Assembly: GCA_002362385.1 (NCBI GenBank)
Contig: DEUB01000011.1
Span: forward strand, 1 to 47,887
Source of the DNA: Lachnospiraceae bacterium UBA3273
GTDB taxonomy: Bacteria > Bacillota > Clostridia > Lachnospirales > Lachnospiraceae
Length of the DNA: 47,887 bases
Direction of reading: 5' to 3'
Shown: positions 33,081-41,526 of the stretch, in pieces
How the letters are laid out: each line of letters starts with the position of its first letter
Numbering within the stretch: the first letter of the stretch is position 1
Program-made: the position numbers and the translations under genes
The notes under the pieces: model-generated
Told to the model about the DNA's origin: nothing
Seen by the model: only the letters and a program-made list of their open reading frames with translations
The model's database searches: none

Positions 33081-34403
33081 ATGGGAGCAAGAGGGACTTT
33101 CACGGGCGGGATCCATCCCTATGACGGCAAAGACTTAAGCAAGGATAAGCCGATCAAGGACATACTGCCCAAGGGAGACTTGGTTTATCCGCTGTCTCAG
33201 CACATCGGGGCGCCGGCGGTTCCGGTTGTCAAAAAAGGAGATCATGTGCTGACGGGACAAAAAATTGCCGATGCTGCCGGCTTTGTTTCTGCGCCGATTT
33301 ATGCAACGGTTTCCGGTACGGTAAAGGCGATCGAAAAAAGACGTGTTACCGTTGGGGACAATGTAAACGCCATCGTCATTGAAAACGACGGTAAATATGA
33401 GGAAGTGGATTACGGGGAATGTAAGCCTTTGGAAGAATTGACCAAAGAAGAAATTGTCAAAAAGGTTCAGGAGGCAGGCGTAGTCGGCATGGGCGGCGCC
33501 GGATTTCCCACTCATGTAAAGCTGTCGCCGAAGGAACCGGATAAGATAGAGTATGTTATTGCAAACTGTGCGGAATGTGAGCCTTACCTGACTTCGGATT
33601 ACCGCAGGATGTTAGAGGAGCCCCAAAAGGTAATTGACGGTTTAAAATGTGTCTTGGCCCTCTTTGATAATGCCAAGGGCATCATGGCGGTGGAGGATAA
33701 CAAACCGGACTGTGTAAAGATATTAAAGGAACTGACAAAAGATGAGCCGAGGATAACCGTGAAGGCGTTAAAGACCAAATATCCCCAGGGTGCGGAGCGT
33801 CAGCTGATCTATGCAGCTACGGGAAGGGCGATCAATTCCGATATGCTTCCCGCCGATGCAGGCTGCATCGTGGATAATGTGGATACGTTAGTTGCTATTA
33901 ACAGCGCCGTCAGGGAAAACAAGCCTTTGATGTACCGCATCGTTACGGTAACGGGAGATGCCATTGCGGACCCCAGGAATTTCCGGGTGCGTATCGGCAC
34001 CAATTACCATGAGCTGATCGATGAAGCGGGCGGATTTAAGGAAGATCCTGAAAAGATCGTAAACGGCGGGCCTATGATGGGATTTGCCATCTTCGATCTG
34101 GATGTACCCACTACCAAGACTGCTTCGGCGCTTCTCTGCCTGACCCATGACCAGGTTTCGGAAAAGGAAGAGGGCCCCTGCATCAACTGCGGACGCTGCG
34201 TGGACGCCTGTCCGGGAAGGGTTATTCCCAGCAGGCTTGCGGATTTTGCCGCCAGGGGAGATAAAGAGAGTTTCCAGAAATGGAACGGTATGGAGTGCTG
34301 TGAATGCGGATGCTGCAGCTTTGTATGTCCTGCCAAGAGGCAGCTGACCCAGCAGATAAAATCCATGAGAAAAATGGTCCTTGCAGACCGGAAAAAGAAG
34401 TAG
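33081..34403 (+). CDS. rnfC: Rnf complex subunit RnfC
   Basis: Cytosolic-side subunit that binds NADH/FMN and passes electrons between NAD+ and the Rnf complex. The 440-residue product begins MGARGTFTGGIHPYDGKDLSKDKPI. The NADH/FMN-binding region includes GMGGAGFPTHVK and NCAECEPYLTSDYR. The C-terminal ferredoxin-like domain has two [4Fe-4S] motifs: C367/C370/C373/C377 (CINCGRCVDACPGR) and C406/C409/C412/C416. ATG 33081 follows GGGAG at 33071-33075. The 19-codon upstream extension in the longest frame is not supported. It is the first gene of a six-gene operon. Confidence 0.96.
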   Translation: MGARGTFTGGIHPYDGKDLSKDKPIKDILPKGDLVYPLSQHIGAPAVPVVKKGDHVLTGQKIADAAGFVSAPIYATVSGTVKAIEKRRVTVGDNVNAIVIENDGKYEEVDYGECKPLEELTKEEIVKKVQEAGVVGMGGAGFPTHVKLSPKEPDKIEYVIANCAECEPYLTSDYRRMLEEPQKVIDGLKCVLALFDNAKGIMAVEDNKPDCVKILKELTKDEPRITVKALKTKYPQGAERQLIYAATGRAINSDMLPADAGCIVDNVDTLVAINSAVRENKPLMYRIVTVTGDAIADPRNFRVRIGTNYHELIDEAGGFKEDPEKIVNGGPMMGFAIFDLDVPTTKTASALLCLTHDQVSEKEEGPCINCGRCVDACPGRVIPSRLADFAARGDKESFQKWNGMECCECGCCSFVCPAKRQLTQQIKSMRKMVLADRKKK

Positions 34404-34415
34404 GAGGAAATGGAA

Positions 34416-35348
34416 ATGAGTGATTTAATGAAGGTTTCATCCAATCCGCATATCCGCTCAAAAGCCGGCACAAGCAAAATCATGCTTTGTGTTGTTCTGG
34501 CTTTAATGCCTGCTGCTGCTTTTGGAGTCTACAATTTCGGAATCAATGCTTTGCTTTTGATTCTCATCACTGTGGCAAGCTGTGTGTGTTCCGAATTTCT
34601 GTTTGATATGATATGCAAAAAGAAAAATTCTATCGGAGACTTTTCGGCGGTGGTAACAGGCGTGCTGTTAGCCTTAAACCTGCCGCCCAATGCACCGTGG
34701 TGGATCGGGCTTGTAGGCGGTGCTTTTGCCATTGTTGTTGTAAAGATGTTGTTCGGGGGACTGGGGCAGAATTTTATGAACCCGGCTTTGGGAGCCAGAT
34801 GCTTTCTTCTGATCTCCTTTACCTCCATTATGACTAATTTTGAATGTGACGCCTATACAGGCGCAACACCCCTTGCGGTATTAAAAAGCGGTGGGAGTGT
34901 CAATGTATTCGATATGGTAGTGGGAAGGACTGCGGGAACCATCGGCGAGACTTCCATGATAGCCATTGTGATAGGAGCCTGCTTCCTGATCCTGTTAGGA
35001 ATCATTGACTTAAGGATTCCGGGCAGCTACATTGTCAGCTTCATTATTTTTATCTGTATTTTTGGCGGCCACGGCATTGATTTTAATTATGTGGCGGCCC
35101 ATCTTGCAGGAGGCGGATTGATGTTAGGAGCCTTCTTCATGGCAACGGATTACGTTACAAGGCCCATTACCATTAAGGGACAGTATTTATACGGCGTTCT
35201 TTTAGGTATTCTGACGGGGATCTTCAGAATCTTCGGCGCAGGGGCGGAAGGCGTATCCTATGCCATTATTTTAGGAAATATTCTGGTTCCCTTGATCGAG
35301 AAGGTTACGCTTCCCAAAGGCTTTGGGAGAGGAGGGGAAAAGATATGA
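34416..35348 (+). CDS. rnfD: Rnf complex subunit RnfD
   Basis: The 310-residue integral membrane protein carries a covalently bound FMN. Helices alternate with loops, and the FMN-attachment motif is in CDAYTGATPLAVLKSGG, where TGAT supplies the flavinylated Thr. Family landmarks are VSSNPHIRSKAGTSKIML, NLPPNAPWWIGLVGGAFAIVVVKMLFGGLGQNFMNPALGARCFLLISF and DYVTRPITIKGQYLYGVLLGIL. ATG 34416 is eight bases after AGGAGG, whereas ATG 34410 is only two bases from it. Its stop overlaps the rnfG start (ATGA). Confidence 0.95.
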   Translation: MSDLMKVSSNPHIRSKAGTSKIMLCVVLALMPAAAFGVYNFGINALLLILITVASCVCSEFLFDMICKKKNSIGDFSAVVTGVLLALNLPPNAPWWIGLVGGAFAIVVVKMLFGGLGQNFMNPALGARCFLLISFTSIMTNFECDAYTGATPLAVLKSGGSVNVFDMVVGRTAGTIGETSMIAIVIGACFLILLGIIDLRIPGSYIVSFIIFICIFGGHGIDFNYVAAHLAGGGLMLGAFFMATDYVTRPITIKGQYLYGVLLGILTGIFRIFGAGAEGVSYAIILGNILVPLIEKVTLPKGFGRGGEKI

Positions 35349-35959
35349 AAAGTATGTTAAAAGAAGCAGCGATTCTATTTGTCATTACCCTGATTTCCGG
35401 CTGTCTTTTAGGATTGGTCTATGATGTGACCAAGGAGCCTATAGAAAAAGCGCAGGCTGCCGCAAAGGAAGAAGCCAGCAAGGAAGTATTTGCCGATGCA
35501 GCCTCTTTTGTACTGCGGGAAGACATTGATTCAGAGACAGCAACAGCGGTAGTAACAGAGGCAGGTTTTAAAGTGACCATAGACGAGGTTTCCGAGGCCC
35601 TTGATGCGGGCGGCGCACTTTTAGGATATGTGATTACCGTAACGGACCACGAAGGTTATGGCGGGGACATCCAGTTTTCCATGGGTATCAGGAATGACGG
35701 AACCTTAAACGGCATTTCCATTTTGCAGATTTCAGAAACGGCAGGTCTGGGCATGAAGGCGGACCCGGTATTAAAGGAGCAGTTTGCAGGGAAAAATGCG
35801 GCACAGTTTACCTATACCAAAACAGGAGCGGCTTCCGAAGACCAGATCGACGCTATTTCCGGGGCGACCATTACCACCAATGCGGTGGTAAACGGCGTGA
35901 ACGCCGGGCTTACCTATTTTCAGACAGAATTGACGGAAGGGGGCAGCAAAAATGAATAA
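35345..35959 (+). CDS. rnfG: Rnf complex subunit RnfG
   Basis: The 204-residue protein has an N-terminal membrane anchor (AAILFVITLISGCLLGLVYDV) and an FMN-binding domain. The covalent flavin motif SGATITT is near residues 178-184 (DQIDAISGATITTNAVVNGVNAG). GYVITVTDHEGYGGDIQFSMGI and LQISETAGLGMKADP are typical core segments. It sits in the outer membrane-facing layer and moves electrons between RnfD and the other subunits. It overlaps rnfD by four bases and rnfE by eight, so translation is coupled. Confidence 0.95.
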   Translation: MKSMLKEAAILFVITLISGCLLGLVYDVTKEPIEKAQAAAKEEASKEVFADAASFVLREDIDSETATAVVTEAGFKVTIDEVSEALDAGGALLGYVITVTDHEGYGGDIQFSMGIRNDGTLNGISILQISETAGLGMKADPVLKEQFAGKNAAQFTYTKTGAASEDQIDAISGATITTNAVVNGVNAGLTYFQTELTEGGSKNE

Positions 35960-36791
35960 AGCGGGCGAGAGATTATTTAACGGCATTATCAAAGAAAACC
36001 CCACGCTGGTTCTGATGCTTGGCATGTGTCCGACCTTGGCGGTTACCACTTCGGCGATCAACGGTCTGGGAATGGGGCTGACCACTACCGTGGTGCTTGC
36101 CCTTTCAAACGCCATCATTTCCATGCTTCGGAAGATCATTCCCGATAAGGTAAGGATTCCGGCATTTATCGTTATCATCGCTTCCTTTGTTACCATTGTG
36201 GAGCTTTTGCTGGAGGGCTTTATTCCTTCCCTTTACAGCGCCCTGGGGCTTTATATTCCCCTGATTGTTGTAAACTGTATTATTTTGGGAAGGGCGGAAA
36301 GCTATGCTTACAAAAATCCCGTAATTCCCTCCCTTTTTGACGGTCTGGGCATGGGACTGGGATTTACCTGTTCCTTAACGATCATCGGTCTTGTAAGGGA
36401 GATTATCGGAGCAGGGGAAGCCTTCGGATTTTCCGTTATGCCTGATTCCTACATACCGGTCAGCATTTTTGTTATGGCTCCCGGTGCATTCTTTGTCCTT
36501 GCCGTTTTAGTTGCCATCCAGAACAAAGTTAAGATGGAAGGCGAGAAAAAGGGCAAAGACATGAGCAAGATTGGTTCCGGCTGCAGCGAGGACTGCATGA
36601 ACTGTGGGGAATCGGGGTGCTCGGCGCGGAAATTTTACGATAATACAGAAAAAGGAACGGATGGAGAGAAAAAATCCGAAACAGATACGAAGGCAAAGGC
36701 TGATAAAGAAGAAATAACAGAGCAGCCGGAAAAAGAAGAAAAAGAGATAAAGACAGAAAAAGCAGCAGAGGAGGTAAGTGCAGATGAGTGA
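35952..36791 (+). CDS. rnfE: Rnf complex subunit RnfE with a cysteine-containing C-terminal tail
   Basis: The 279-residue protein has six membrane helices over residues 15-195. Conserved intramembrane cysteines are at 26 (LGMCPTLA) and 109 (VVNCIILG); in the RnfA-RnfE pair these hold a [2Fe-2S] cluster. Conventional RnfE is near 200-240 residues. Here a tail from about 200 adds CSEDCMNCGESGC (Cys 211, 215, 218, 223) and then an acidic/lysine repeat region ending EVSADE. The tail could bind a metal or iron-sulfur centre, which is inference. It overlaps rnfA by eight bases. Confidence 0.93.
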   Translation: MNKAGERLFNGIIKENPTLVLMLGMCPTLAVTTSAINGLGMGLTTTVVLALSNAIISMLRKIIPDKVRIPAFIVIIASFVTIVELLLEGFIPSLYSALGLYIPLIVVNCIILGRAESYAYKNPVIPSLFDGLGMGLGFTCSLTIIGLVREIIGAGEAFGFSVMPDSYIPVSIFVMAPGAFFVLAVLVAIQNKVKMEGEKKGKDMSKIGSGCSEDCMNCGESGCSARKFYDNTEKGTDGEKKSETDTKAKADKEEITEQPEKEEKEIKTEKAAEEVSADE

Positions 36792-37359
36792 GTTGATTAT
36801 CATTGCGTTAGGCTCTGCTCTGGTCAATAACGTGGTCTTAAGCCAGTTTTTGGGCTTGTGTCCCTTCCTTGGGGTATCCAAAAAGACCAATACGGCTGCA
36901 GGAATGGGAACGGCGGTCATATTCGTTATTACCCTTGCATCCTTTGTAGCGGCGATCATTTATAATTATGTGTTAGATCCTTTGGGACTTGATTACTTAA
37001 AGACCATTGTCTTTATTCTGGTAATCGCCGCACTGGTCCAGTTTGTGGAAATGTTTTTAAAGAAGTTCATGCCTTCCCTGTATGAGGCGTTAGGCGTTTA
37101 TCTTCCTTTGATCACGACTAACTGTGCCGTTTTGGGCGTGGCATTGAATAACGTGCAGGATTCCTACGGTATTTTAAAGAGCGTGGTAAACGGCTTCGCC
37201 ACGGCGGCAGGCTTTACCATCGCCATTGTGATCTTAGCGGGCATCAGGGAAAAGATCGAATATAACGACATTCCGGCTCCCTTTAAGGGAATGCCCATTG
37301 TACTTGTAACTGCGGGACTGATGGCAATCGCATTTTGCGGTTTCTCTGGCTTGTTGTAG
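36784..37359 (+). CDS. rnfA: Rnf complex subunit RnfA
   Basis: The 191-residue polytopic protein resembles RnfE in its fold. It begins MSELIIIALGSALVNNVVLSQFLGLCPFLGVS (Cys26) and carries VYLPLITTNCAVLGVALNN (Cys114), the partner cysteines of the intramembrane [2Fe-2S] cluster. Six helices are evident. ATG 36784 is nine bases after GAGGAGG (36768-36774), while the frame's GTG start lies too close to it. The gene follows rnfE with an eight-base overlap and precedes rnfB, the normal clostridial order. Confidence 0.95.
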   Translation: MSELIIIALGSALVNNVVLSQFLGLCPFLGVSKKTNTAAGMGTAVIFVITLASFVAAIIYNYVLDPLGLDYLKTIVFILVIAALVQFVEMFLKKFMPSLYEALGVYLPLITTNCAVLGVALNNVQDSYGILKSVVNGFATAAGFTIAIVILAGIREKIEYNDIPAPFKGMPIVLVTAGLMAIAFCGFSGLL

Positions 37360-37371
37360 GAGGTGTGGCAG

Positions 37372-38169
37372 ATGAATATAAGTGGAATATTGATCGCTGC
37401 CGCTTTGGTAGGCGGAATCGGATTGTTTATCGGTTTGTTCTTAGGCGTAGCGGGAATCAAGTTTAAAGTGGAAGTGGATGAAAAGGAAGAGGCGGTTTTA
37501 GCGGTCCTTCCCGGAAATAACTGCGGCGGCTGCGGTTTCGCAGGCTGTTCGGGGTTAGCGGCAGCTATTGCGAAGGGCGAGGCGGAGGTAGGCGCCTGCC
37601 CCGTAGGCGGCGAGCCGGTTGCAAAGCAGATCGCAGAGATCATGGGTGTGGATGCAGGCGAAAGCGTGCGCATGACGGCATTTGTGAAATGCCAGGGCGA
37701 CTGCGGCAAAACAAGCATGGATTACGACTACAGCGGCGTAGAAGACTGCGCAATGCTCAGTTTTGTGCCAAACGGCGGCCCCAAATCCTGTAATCAGGGA
37801 TGTCTTGGCTACGGAAGCTGTGTAAAGGCGTGTCCTTTTGACGCCATTAAAGTGGTTATGGGCGTCGCCGTGGTGGATAAAGAGAAATGTAAGGCATGCG
37901 GGAAATGTGTGGCAGTATGTCCAAAGCATTTGATCGAGCTGATTCCTTATGATTCTAAATATGCAGTGGCCTGCAGCAATACGGAAAAAGGTCCCGTGAC
38001 CATGAAGGCATGTGAGGTGGGCTGCATCGGCTGTACACTCTGTGCGAAAAACTGTCCCAAAGAGGCGGTTACCATCGAAAGCTTTAATGCCCATATCGAT
38101 CAGGATAAGTGTGTGGGCTGCGGCATCTGCGCTTCCAAGTGCCCGAAAAAAGCAATTGTTGAGGTATAA
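37372..38169 (+). CDS. rnfB: Rnf complex subunit RnfB (ferredoxin-like)
   Basis: The 265-residue protein has an N-terminal membrane helix (ISGILIAAALVGGIGLFIGLFLGVAG). A [4Fe-4S]-binding domain with C51, C54, C59 and C76 follows (NNCGGCGFAGCS...GACPVGG). Further cysteine clusters are at C140-C154, C173-C183 (CKACGKCVAVCP), C218-C228 (CIGCTLCAKNCP) and C247-C257 (CVGCGICASKCP). This is the entry point for reduced ferredoxin. ATG 37372 follows AGGAGGT (37358-37364) by seven bases. No terminator with a T-run is visible after it, so read-through to the aminopeptidase gene is possible. Confidence 0.95.
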   Translation: MNISGILIAAALVGGIGLFIGLFLGVAGIKFKVEVDEKEEAVLAVLPGNNCGGCGFAGCSGLAAAIAKGEAEVGACPVGGEPVAKQIAEIMGVDAGESVRMTAFVKCQGDCGKTSMDYDYSGVEDCAMLSFVPNGGPKSCNQGCLGYGSCVKACPFDAIKVVMGVAVVDKEKCKACGKCVAVCPKHLIELIPYDSKYAVACSNTEKGPVTMKACEVGCIGCTLCAKNCPKEAVTIESFNAHIDQDKCVGCGICASKCPKKAIVEV

Positions 38170-38378
38170 GCGGACAGATCCAAGGCAAAGCTAAGAAGGG
38201 ATACGAAAGAGGAAAACAAATGCAGAGAATGGATGCAGCAGAAATCTAAAGAGTAAGCCGGGGAGTTGGAGCCGGAAAGGACGAAAGAAAAGAACAGAGC
38301 GAGTAAAAAGACATATTAAAAGAAAAATCAGAACAGAATGAGAAAGAATCAGAACAAAATCAAAGGCAGGTAACGGTT

Positions 38379-39758
38379 ATGAAAACAGAAAATGTCTGGG
38401 AAAAATATAGTGATAAGCAGTTAAAGGAATTGGAGAAGCTCAGCGCTTCCTACAGAAAATTTCTGGATGCGGGCAAAACAGAACGGGAGTGCGTCAGTGA
38501 AATCGTAAACCGCATTGAAGATGCGGGCTACGTTGAACTGGAAAAAGCCGTAAAAGCAGGGCGTAAATTAAAGCCCGGCGATAAGGTATATGCAGTCAAT
38601 ATGGAAAAATCCGTTGTTATGTTTCATATCGGGAAAGCGCCTATAGAGGAAGGCATGAATATTTTAGGCGCCCATATCGATTCTCCCAGGCTGGATGTGA
38701 AGCAGAACCCTTTATATGAAGAAGGGGACTTTGCTTATCTGGACACCCATTATTACGGCGGGATCAAAAAGTACCAGTGGGTAGCTATCCCCCTCGCACT
38801 GCACGGTGTGATCGTAAAGAAAGACGGTACGACAGTGATCGTCAATACAGGGGAGGAAGAGGACGATCCGGTATTTTTCGTTTCGGACCTTTTGATCCAT
38901 CTTGCCGCGGAGCAGATGGAGAAGAAAGCCAATAAGGTCATCGAGGGGGAAGCTCTCGACATTATCGTGGGCAATAAGCCCTTAAAGGGAGAAGAAAAGG
39001 ATAAGATCACTGCGGGCGTTCTCAAAATTTTGAAGGATGAGTATGATGTGGAAGAAGAGGATTTTATTTCCGCAGAGCTGGAAATCGTTCCGGCGGGAAA
39101 AGCGAGAGAAGCAGGTTTTGACAAAAGCATGGTCTTGGCATACGGACAGGATGACAGGGTGTGCGCCTACAGTTCTTTAGAGGCAATGCTTTCTATCGGG
39201 ACTCCTGCAAGGACCGCATGCTGCCTTCTGGTGGACAAAGAGGAGATCGGCAGCGTAGGGGCGACGGGAATGCAGTCCAAGTTTTTTGAAAATATTTTTG
39301 CCGAAGTATTGGACTTAATGGAGCAGTTTAGTGAGCTTACCTTAAGGAGGGCGCTTGCAGCCTCCAGAATGTTATCTTCCGATGTCAGCAGTGCTTTTGA
39401 TCCCACCTATGCGTCAAGCTTTGATAAAAAGAATGTGGCGTATTTAGGTCACGGCATGGTATTTAATAAATTTACCGGTTCTAAAGGAAAATCCGGTTCC
39501 AACGATGCCAATGCGGAATATCTTGCCCAAATCAGAAAGATTATGGATGATGCAAAAGTTTCCTTTCAGACAGCGGAGCTTGGAAAAGTGGACTTGGGCG
39601 GCGGCGGAACTATTGCCTATATCCTTTCTTTATATGGCATGAATGTTATCGACTGCGGTGTGGCGGTTCTGAATATGCACGCTCCTTTCGAGGCAACCTC
39701 AAAGGCGGATCTTTATGAGGCAAAATGCGGCTATCAGGCATTTTTGCAGGCGGAATAG
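38379..39758 (+). CDS. M18-family aspartyl-type aminopeptidase
   Basis: The 459-residue protein is a cytoplasmic metallopeptidase of the M18 family, two-zinc and usually dodecameric. Metal and catalytic motifs are LGAHIDSPRLDVKQNP (His/Asp), LLVDKEEIGSVGATGMQSKF (the DKEEIG block with catalytic Glu pair) and VINCGVAVLNMHAPFEATSKADLYEA-type end with the metal His. The length and order of motifs match Clostridium members. It follows the rnf operon by 209 bases of purine-rich sequence and has an AGGCAGG ribosome binding site. Confidence 0.93.
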   Translation: MKTENVWEKYSDKQLKELEKLSASYRKFLDAGKTERECVSEIVNRIEDAGYVELEKAVKAGRKLKPGDKVYAVNMEKSVVMFHIGKAPIEEGMNILGAHIDSPRLDVKQNPLYEEGDFAYLDTHYYGGIKKYQWVAIPLALHGVIVKKDGTTVIVNTGEEEDDPVFFVSDLLIHLAAEQMEKKANKVIEGEALDIIVGNKPLKGEEKDKITAGVLKILKDEYDVEEEDFISAELEIVPAGKAREAGFDKSMVLAYGQDDRVCAYSSLEAMLSIGTPARTACCLLVDKEEIGSVGATGMQSKFFENIFAEVLDLMEQFSELTLRRALAASRMLSSDVSSAFDPTYASSFDKKNVAYLGHGMVFNKFTGSKGKSGSNDANAEYLAQIRKIMDDAKVSFQTAELGKVDLGGGGTIAYILSLYGMNVIDCGVAVLNMHAPFEATSKADLYEAKCGYQAFLQAE

Positions 39759-39864
39759 GTAACCGTCGGCAAAGCGGCTTCTAAGCTTAGAAAAACAGCT
39801 GCATAAAAGAGGGATTCATGGCACAATTCAAGGAACAGCCGCAGGAAAGGATTATAGACGAAAA

Positions 39865-41061
39865 ATGACAATCGTAACACTGAAAAAGGGAGAGGGCAGG
39901 GCGTTAAAGGCCGGCGGAAGCTGGATCTTTGACAATGAAATCGCTTCTGTTGCCGGAACCTTTGAAAACGGGGAAATCGTCATGGTACATGATTTTGACG
40001 GTTTTCCTCTGGGACGTGGATTTATCAATACAGCCTCCAAAATCCGTATCAGGATGATGACCAGACAAAAGGAACAGGAAGTCGATGAGGCTTTTTTGTA
40101 TAAACGGGTAAAGGATGCCTGGGAATACCGGAAAAGGACGGTGGATACAAAAAGCTGCCGGCTGATCTTCGGAGAGGCGGATTTCCTGCCGGGAATGGTA
40201 GTGGATAAGTTTGAGGATGTTTTGGTGGTGCAGTCTCTTGCTTTGGGAATCGATAAGCTAAAGCCCCTTATTCTGGAACAGATCCAAAAGGTCCTGTCAG
40301 AGGACGGCGTTTGCATCCGCGGGATTTATGAGAGAAGCGACGCCAAGGTGCGCAGGCAGGAGGGGATGGAGCCTTATAAAGGATTTATCGGAGAACCCTT
40401 TGATACAAATGTGCAGATTACAGAAAACGGCGTGAAATACATAGTAGATGTAAAGGACGGGCAGAAGACGGGATTTTTCTTAGACCAGAAATACAACCGC
40501 CTTGCGATTCATAAATTATGTAAGGATGCCAGAGTCCTTGACTGTTTTACCCATACCGGCTCCTTTGCTTTGAATGCAGGAATTGCAGGCGCAAAAGAGG
40601 TAACGGGTGTGGATGCTTCGGAGCTTGCAGTTAAGCAGGCTCAGGAAAACGCTTTATTAAACGGATTACAGGACAGAGTCTCTTTTATCTGTGAGGATGT
40701 GTTTTCCCTGCTTCCCCGGTTAGAGGAGCAGGGAGAGAAGTATGATGTGGTCATTTTAGACCCGCCTGCTTTTACAAAATCCAGGAATTCCATTAAAAAT
40801 GCGGTAAAGGGCTATCGGGAAATCAATTTAAGGGCCATGAAACTGGTAAAAGACAGCGGTTTTCTATGTACCTGCTCCTGTTCCCATTTCATGGATTACG
40901 AGCTGTTTACAAAGACCGTCGGACAGGCTGCTAAAAACGTTCATAAACGTCTAAGGCAGGTGGAATACCGGACACAGGCTCCCGACCATCCCATTTTATG
41001 GGCGGCGGATGAGTCCTACTATCTGAAGTTTTATATTTTTCAGATAGTGGATGAGAGATAG
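39865..41061 (+). CDS. Class I SAM-dependent rRNA methyltransferase (RlmI-like)
   Basis: The 398-residue protein has a PUA domain (residues 1-75: MTIVTLKKGEGRALKAGGSWIFDNEI), a central EEHEE-like domain and a Rossmann methyltransferase domain from about 195. Motifs are DGQKTGFFLDQKYNR, VLDCFTHTGSFALNAGIAGAKEVTGVDAS, VSFICEDVF and VVILDPPAFTKSR, closing with LCTCSCSHFM. The family includes E. coli RlmI, which makes 5-methylcytidine in 23S rRNA. The exact base target here is unproven. A terminator follows. Confidence 0.92.
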   Translation: MTIVTLKKGEGRALKAGGSWIFDNEIASVAGTFENGEIVMVHDFDGFPLGRGFINTASKIRIRMMTRQKEQEVDEAFLYKRVKDAWEYRKRTVDTKSCRLIFGEADFLPGMVVDKFEDVLVVQSLALGIDKLKPLILEQIQKVLSEDGVCIRGIYERSDAKVRRQEGMEPYKGFIGEPFDTNVQITENGVKYIVDVKDGQKTGFFLDQKYNRLAIHKLCKDARVLDCFTHTGSFALNAGIAGAKEVTGVDASELAVKQAQENALLNGLQDRVSFICEDVFSLLPRLEEQGEKYDVVILDPPAFTKSRNSIKNAVKGYREINLRAMKLVKDSGFLCTCSCSHFMDYELFTKTVGQAAKNVHKRLRQVEYRTQAPDHPILWAADESYYLKFYIFQIVDER

Positions 41062-41090
41062 GAAAAGAATTATTTGACCCATAGAGGAAG

Positions 41091-41134
41091 AATGCGACAG
41101 TGGATAGAGTTGGGATCCCGCTGTCGCATTTTGT
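41091..41134 (+). terminator. Terminator of the RlmI-like gene
   Basis: AATGCGACAG (41091-41100) pairs perfectly with CTGTCGCATT (41121-41130), with an internal GGGATCCC segment in the loop, followed by TTGTTATTT. The convergent XRE gene ends in this region. Confidence 0.85.
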
Positions 41135-41358
41135 TATTTCTTATCTGGTGGAGTTGTATCGTTGGTTAAGCCGCCTATATAATCTAAAGACACATGATAG
41201 AATTTAGCAAGCGTAATCGCTAATTCAAATGGCAGCTCTCTTTTTCCGGTTTCGTAATTGTGATAAGTAGTTCTCTGCATATGAAGTATATCGGCAAGTT
41301 TTCTTATGGACAAATCGCTATCTTCCCGTAAATCCCTGAGTCTCGGATAATATCCCAT
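41134..41358 (-). CDS. XRE-family helix-turn-helix repressor
   Basis: The 74-residue protein is almost wholly a lambda/Cro-like DNA-binding domain (PRLRDLREDSDLSIRKLADILHMQRTTYHNYETGKRELPFELAITLAKFYHVSLDYIGGLT). It is divergent from the Sel1 lipoprotein gene. Two nearly identical inverted repeats (41380-41399 and 41411-41430) lie between the genes, one of them directly over the lipoprotein promoter. It is therefore a likely repressor of that gene and perhaps of itself. AGGTGAT lies just before the ATG on the minus strand. Confidence 0.9.
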   Translation of the reverse strand: MGYYPRLRDLREDSDLSIRKLADILHMQRTTYHNYETGKRELPFELAITLAKFYHVSLDYIGGLTNDTTPPDKK

Positions 41359-41372
41359 GCTGCATCACCTCG

Positions 41373-41401
41373 TTGACAGTGTACAACAAATGATGTACAA
41401 T
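41373..41401 (+). promoter_or_regulatory. Strong promoter of the Sel1 lipoprotein gene
   Basis: Consensus TTGACA (41373-41378) and TACAAT (41396-41401) are separated by exactly 17 bases. The spacer and -10 box are covered by the first XRE-type operator. The transcript would start near 41408 with a leader of about 120 bases. Confidence 0.8.
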
Positions 41402-41430
41402 TATGTTTAGTGTCCAACATATGATGGACA
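41380..41430. promoter_or_regulatory. Pair of matching operators between the XRE and Sel1 genes
   Basis: Site 1 (41380-41399) reads TGTACA-ACAAATGA-TGTACA and site 2 (41411-41430) reads TGTCCA-ACATATGA-TGGACA. The two share the pattern TGTnCA-ACAnATGA-TGnACA and begin 31 bases apart, close to three helical turns. Site 1 overlaps the promoter and site 2 lies in the early leader, so a repressor pair could bind cooperatively. Confidence 0.75.
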
Positions 41431-41526
41431 AAGTAAAAGGAAGGCATTGGATAATTGACGCATTTATGCGGATTTGGACGTTTTGCAAATGCCTGATTTC
41501 ACAAAATAAAAGGAGAGAAAACAAAG

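Noticed and set aside
37164..37718. 184-codon antisense frame opposite rnfA/rnfB
   Set aside because: Shadow frame over two well-supported genes, with a Pro/Ala/Thr-rich product.
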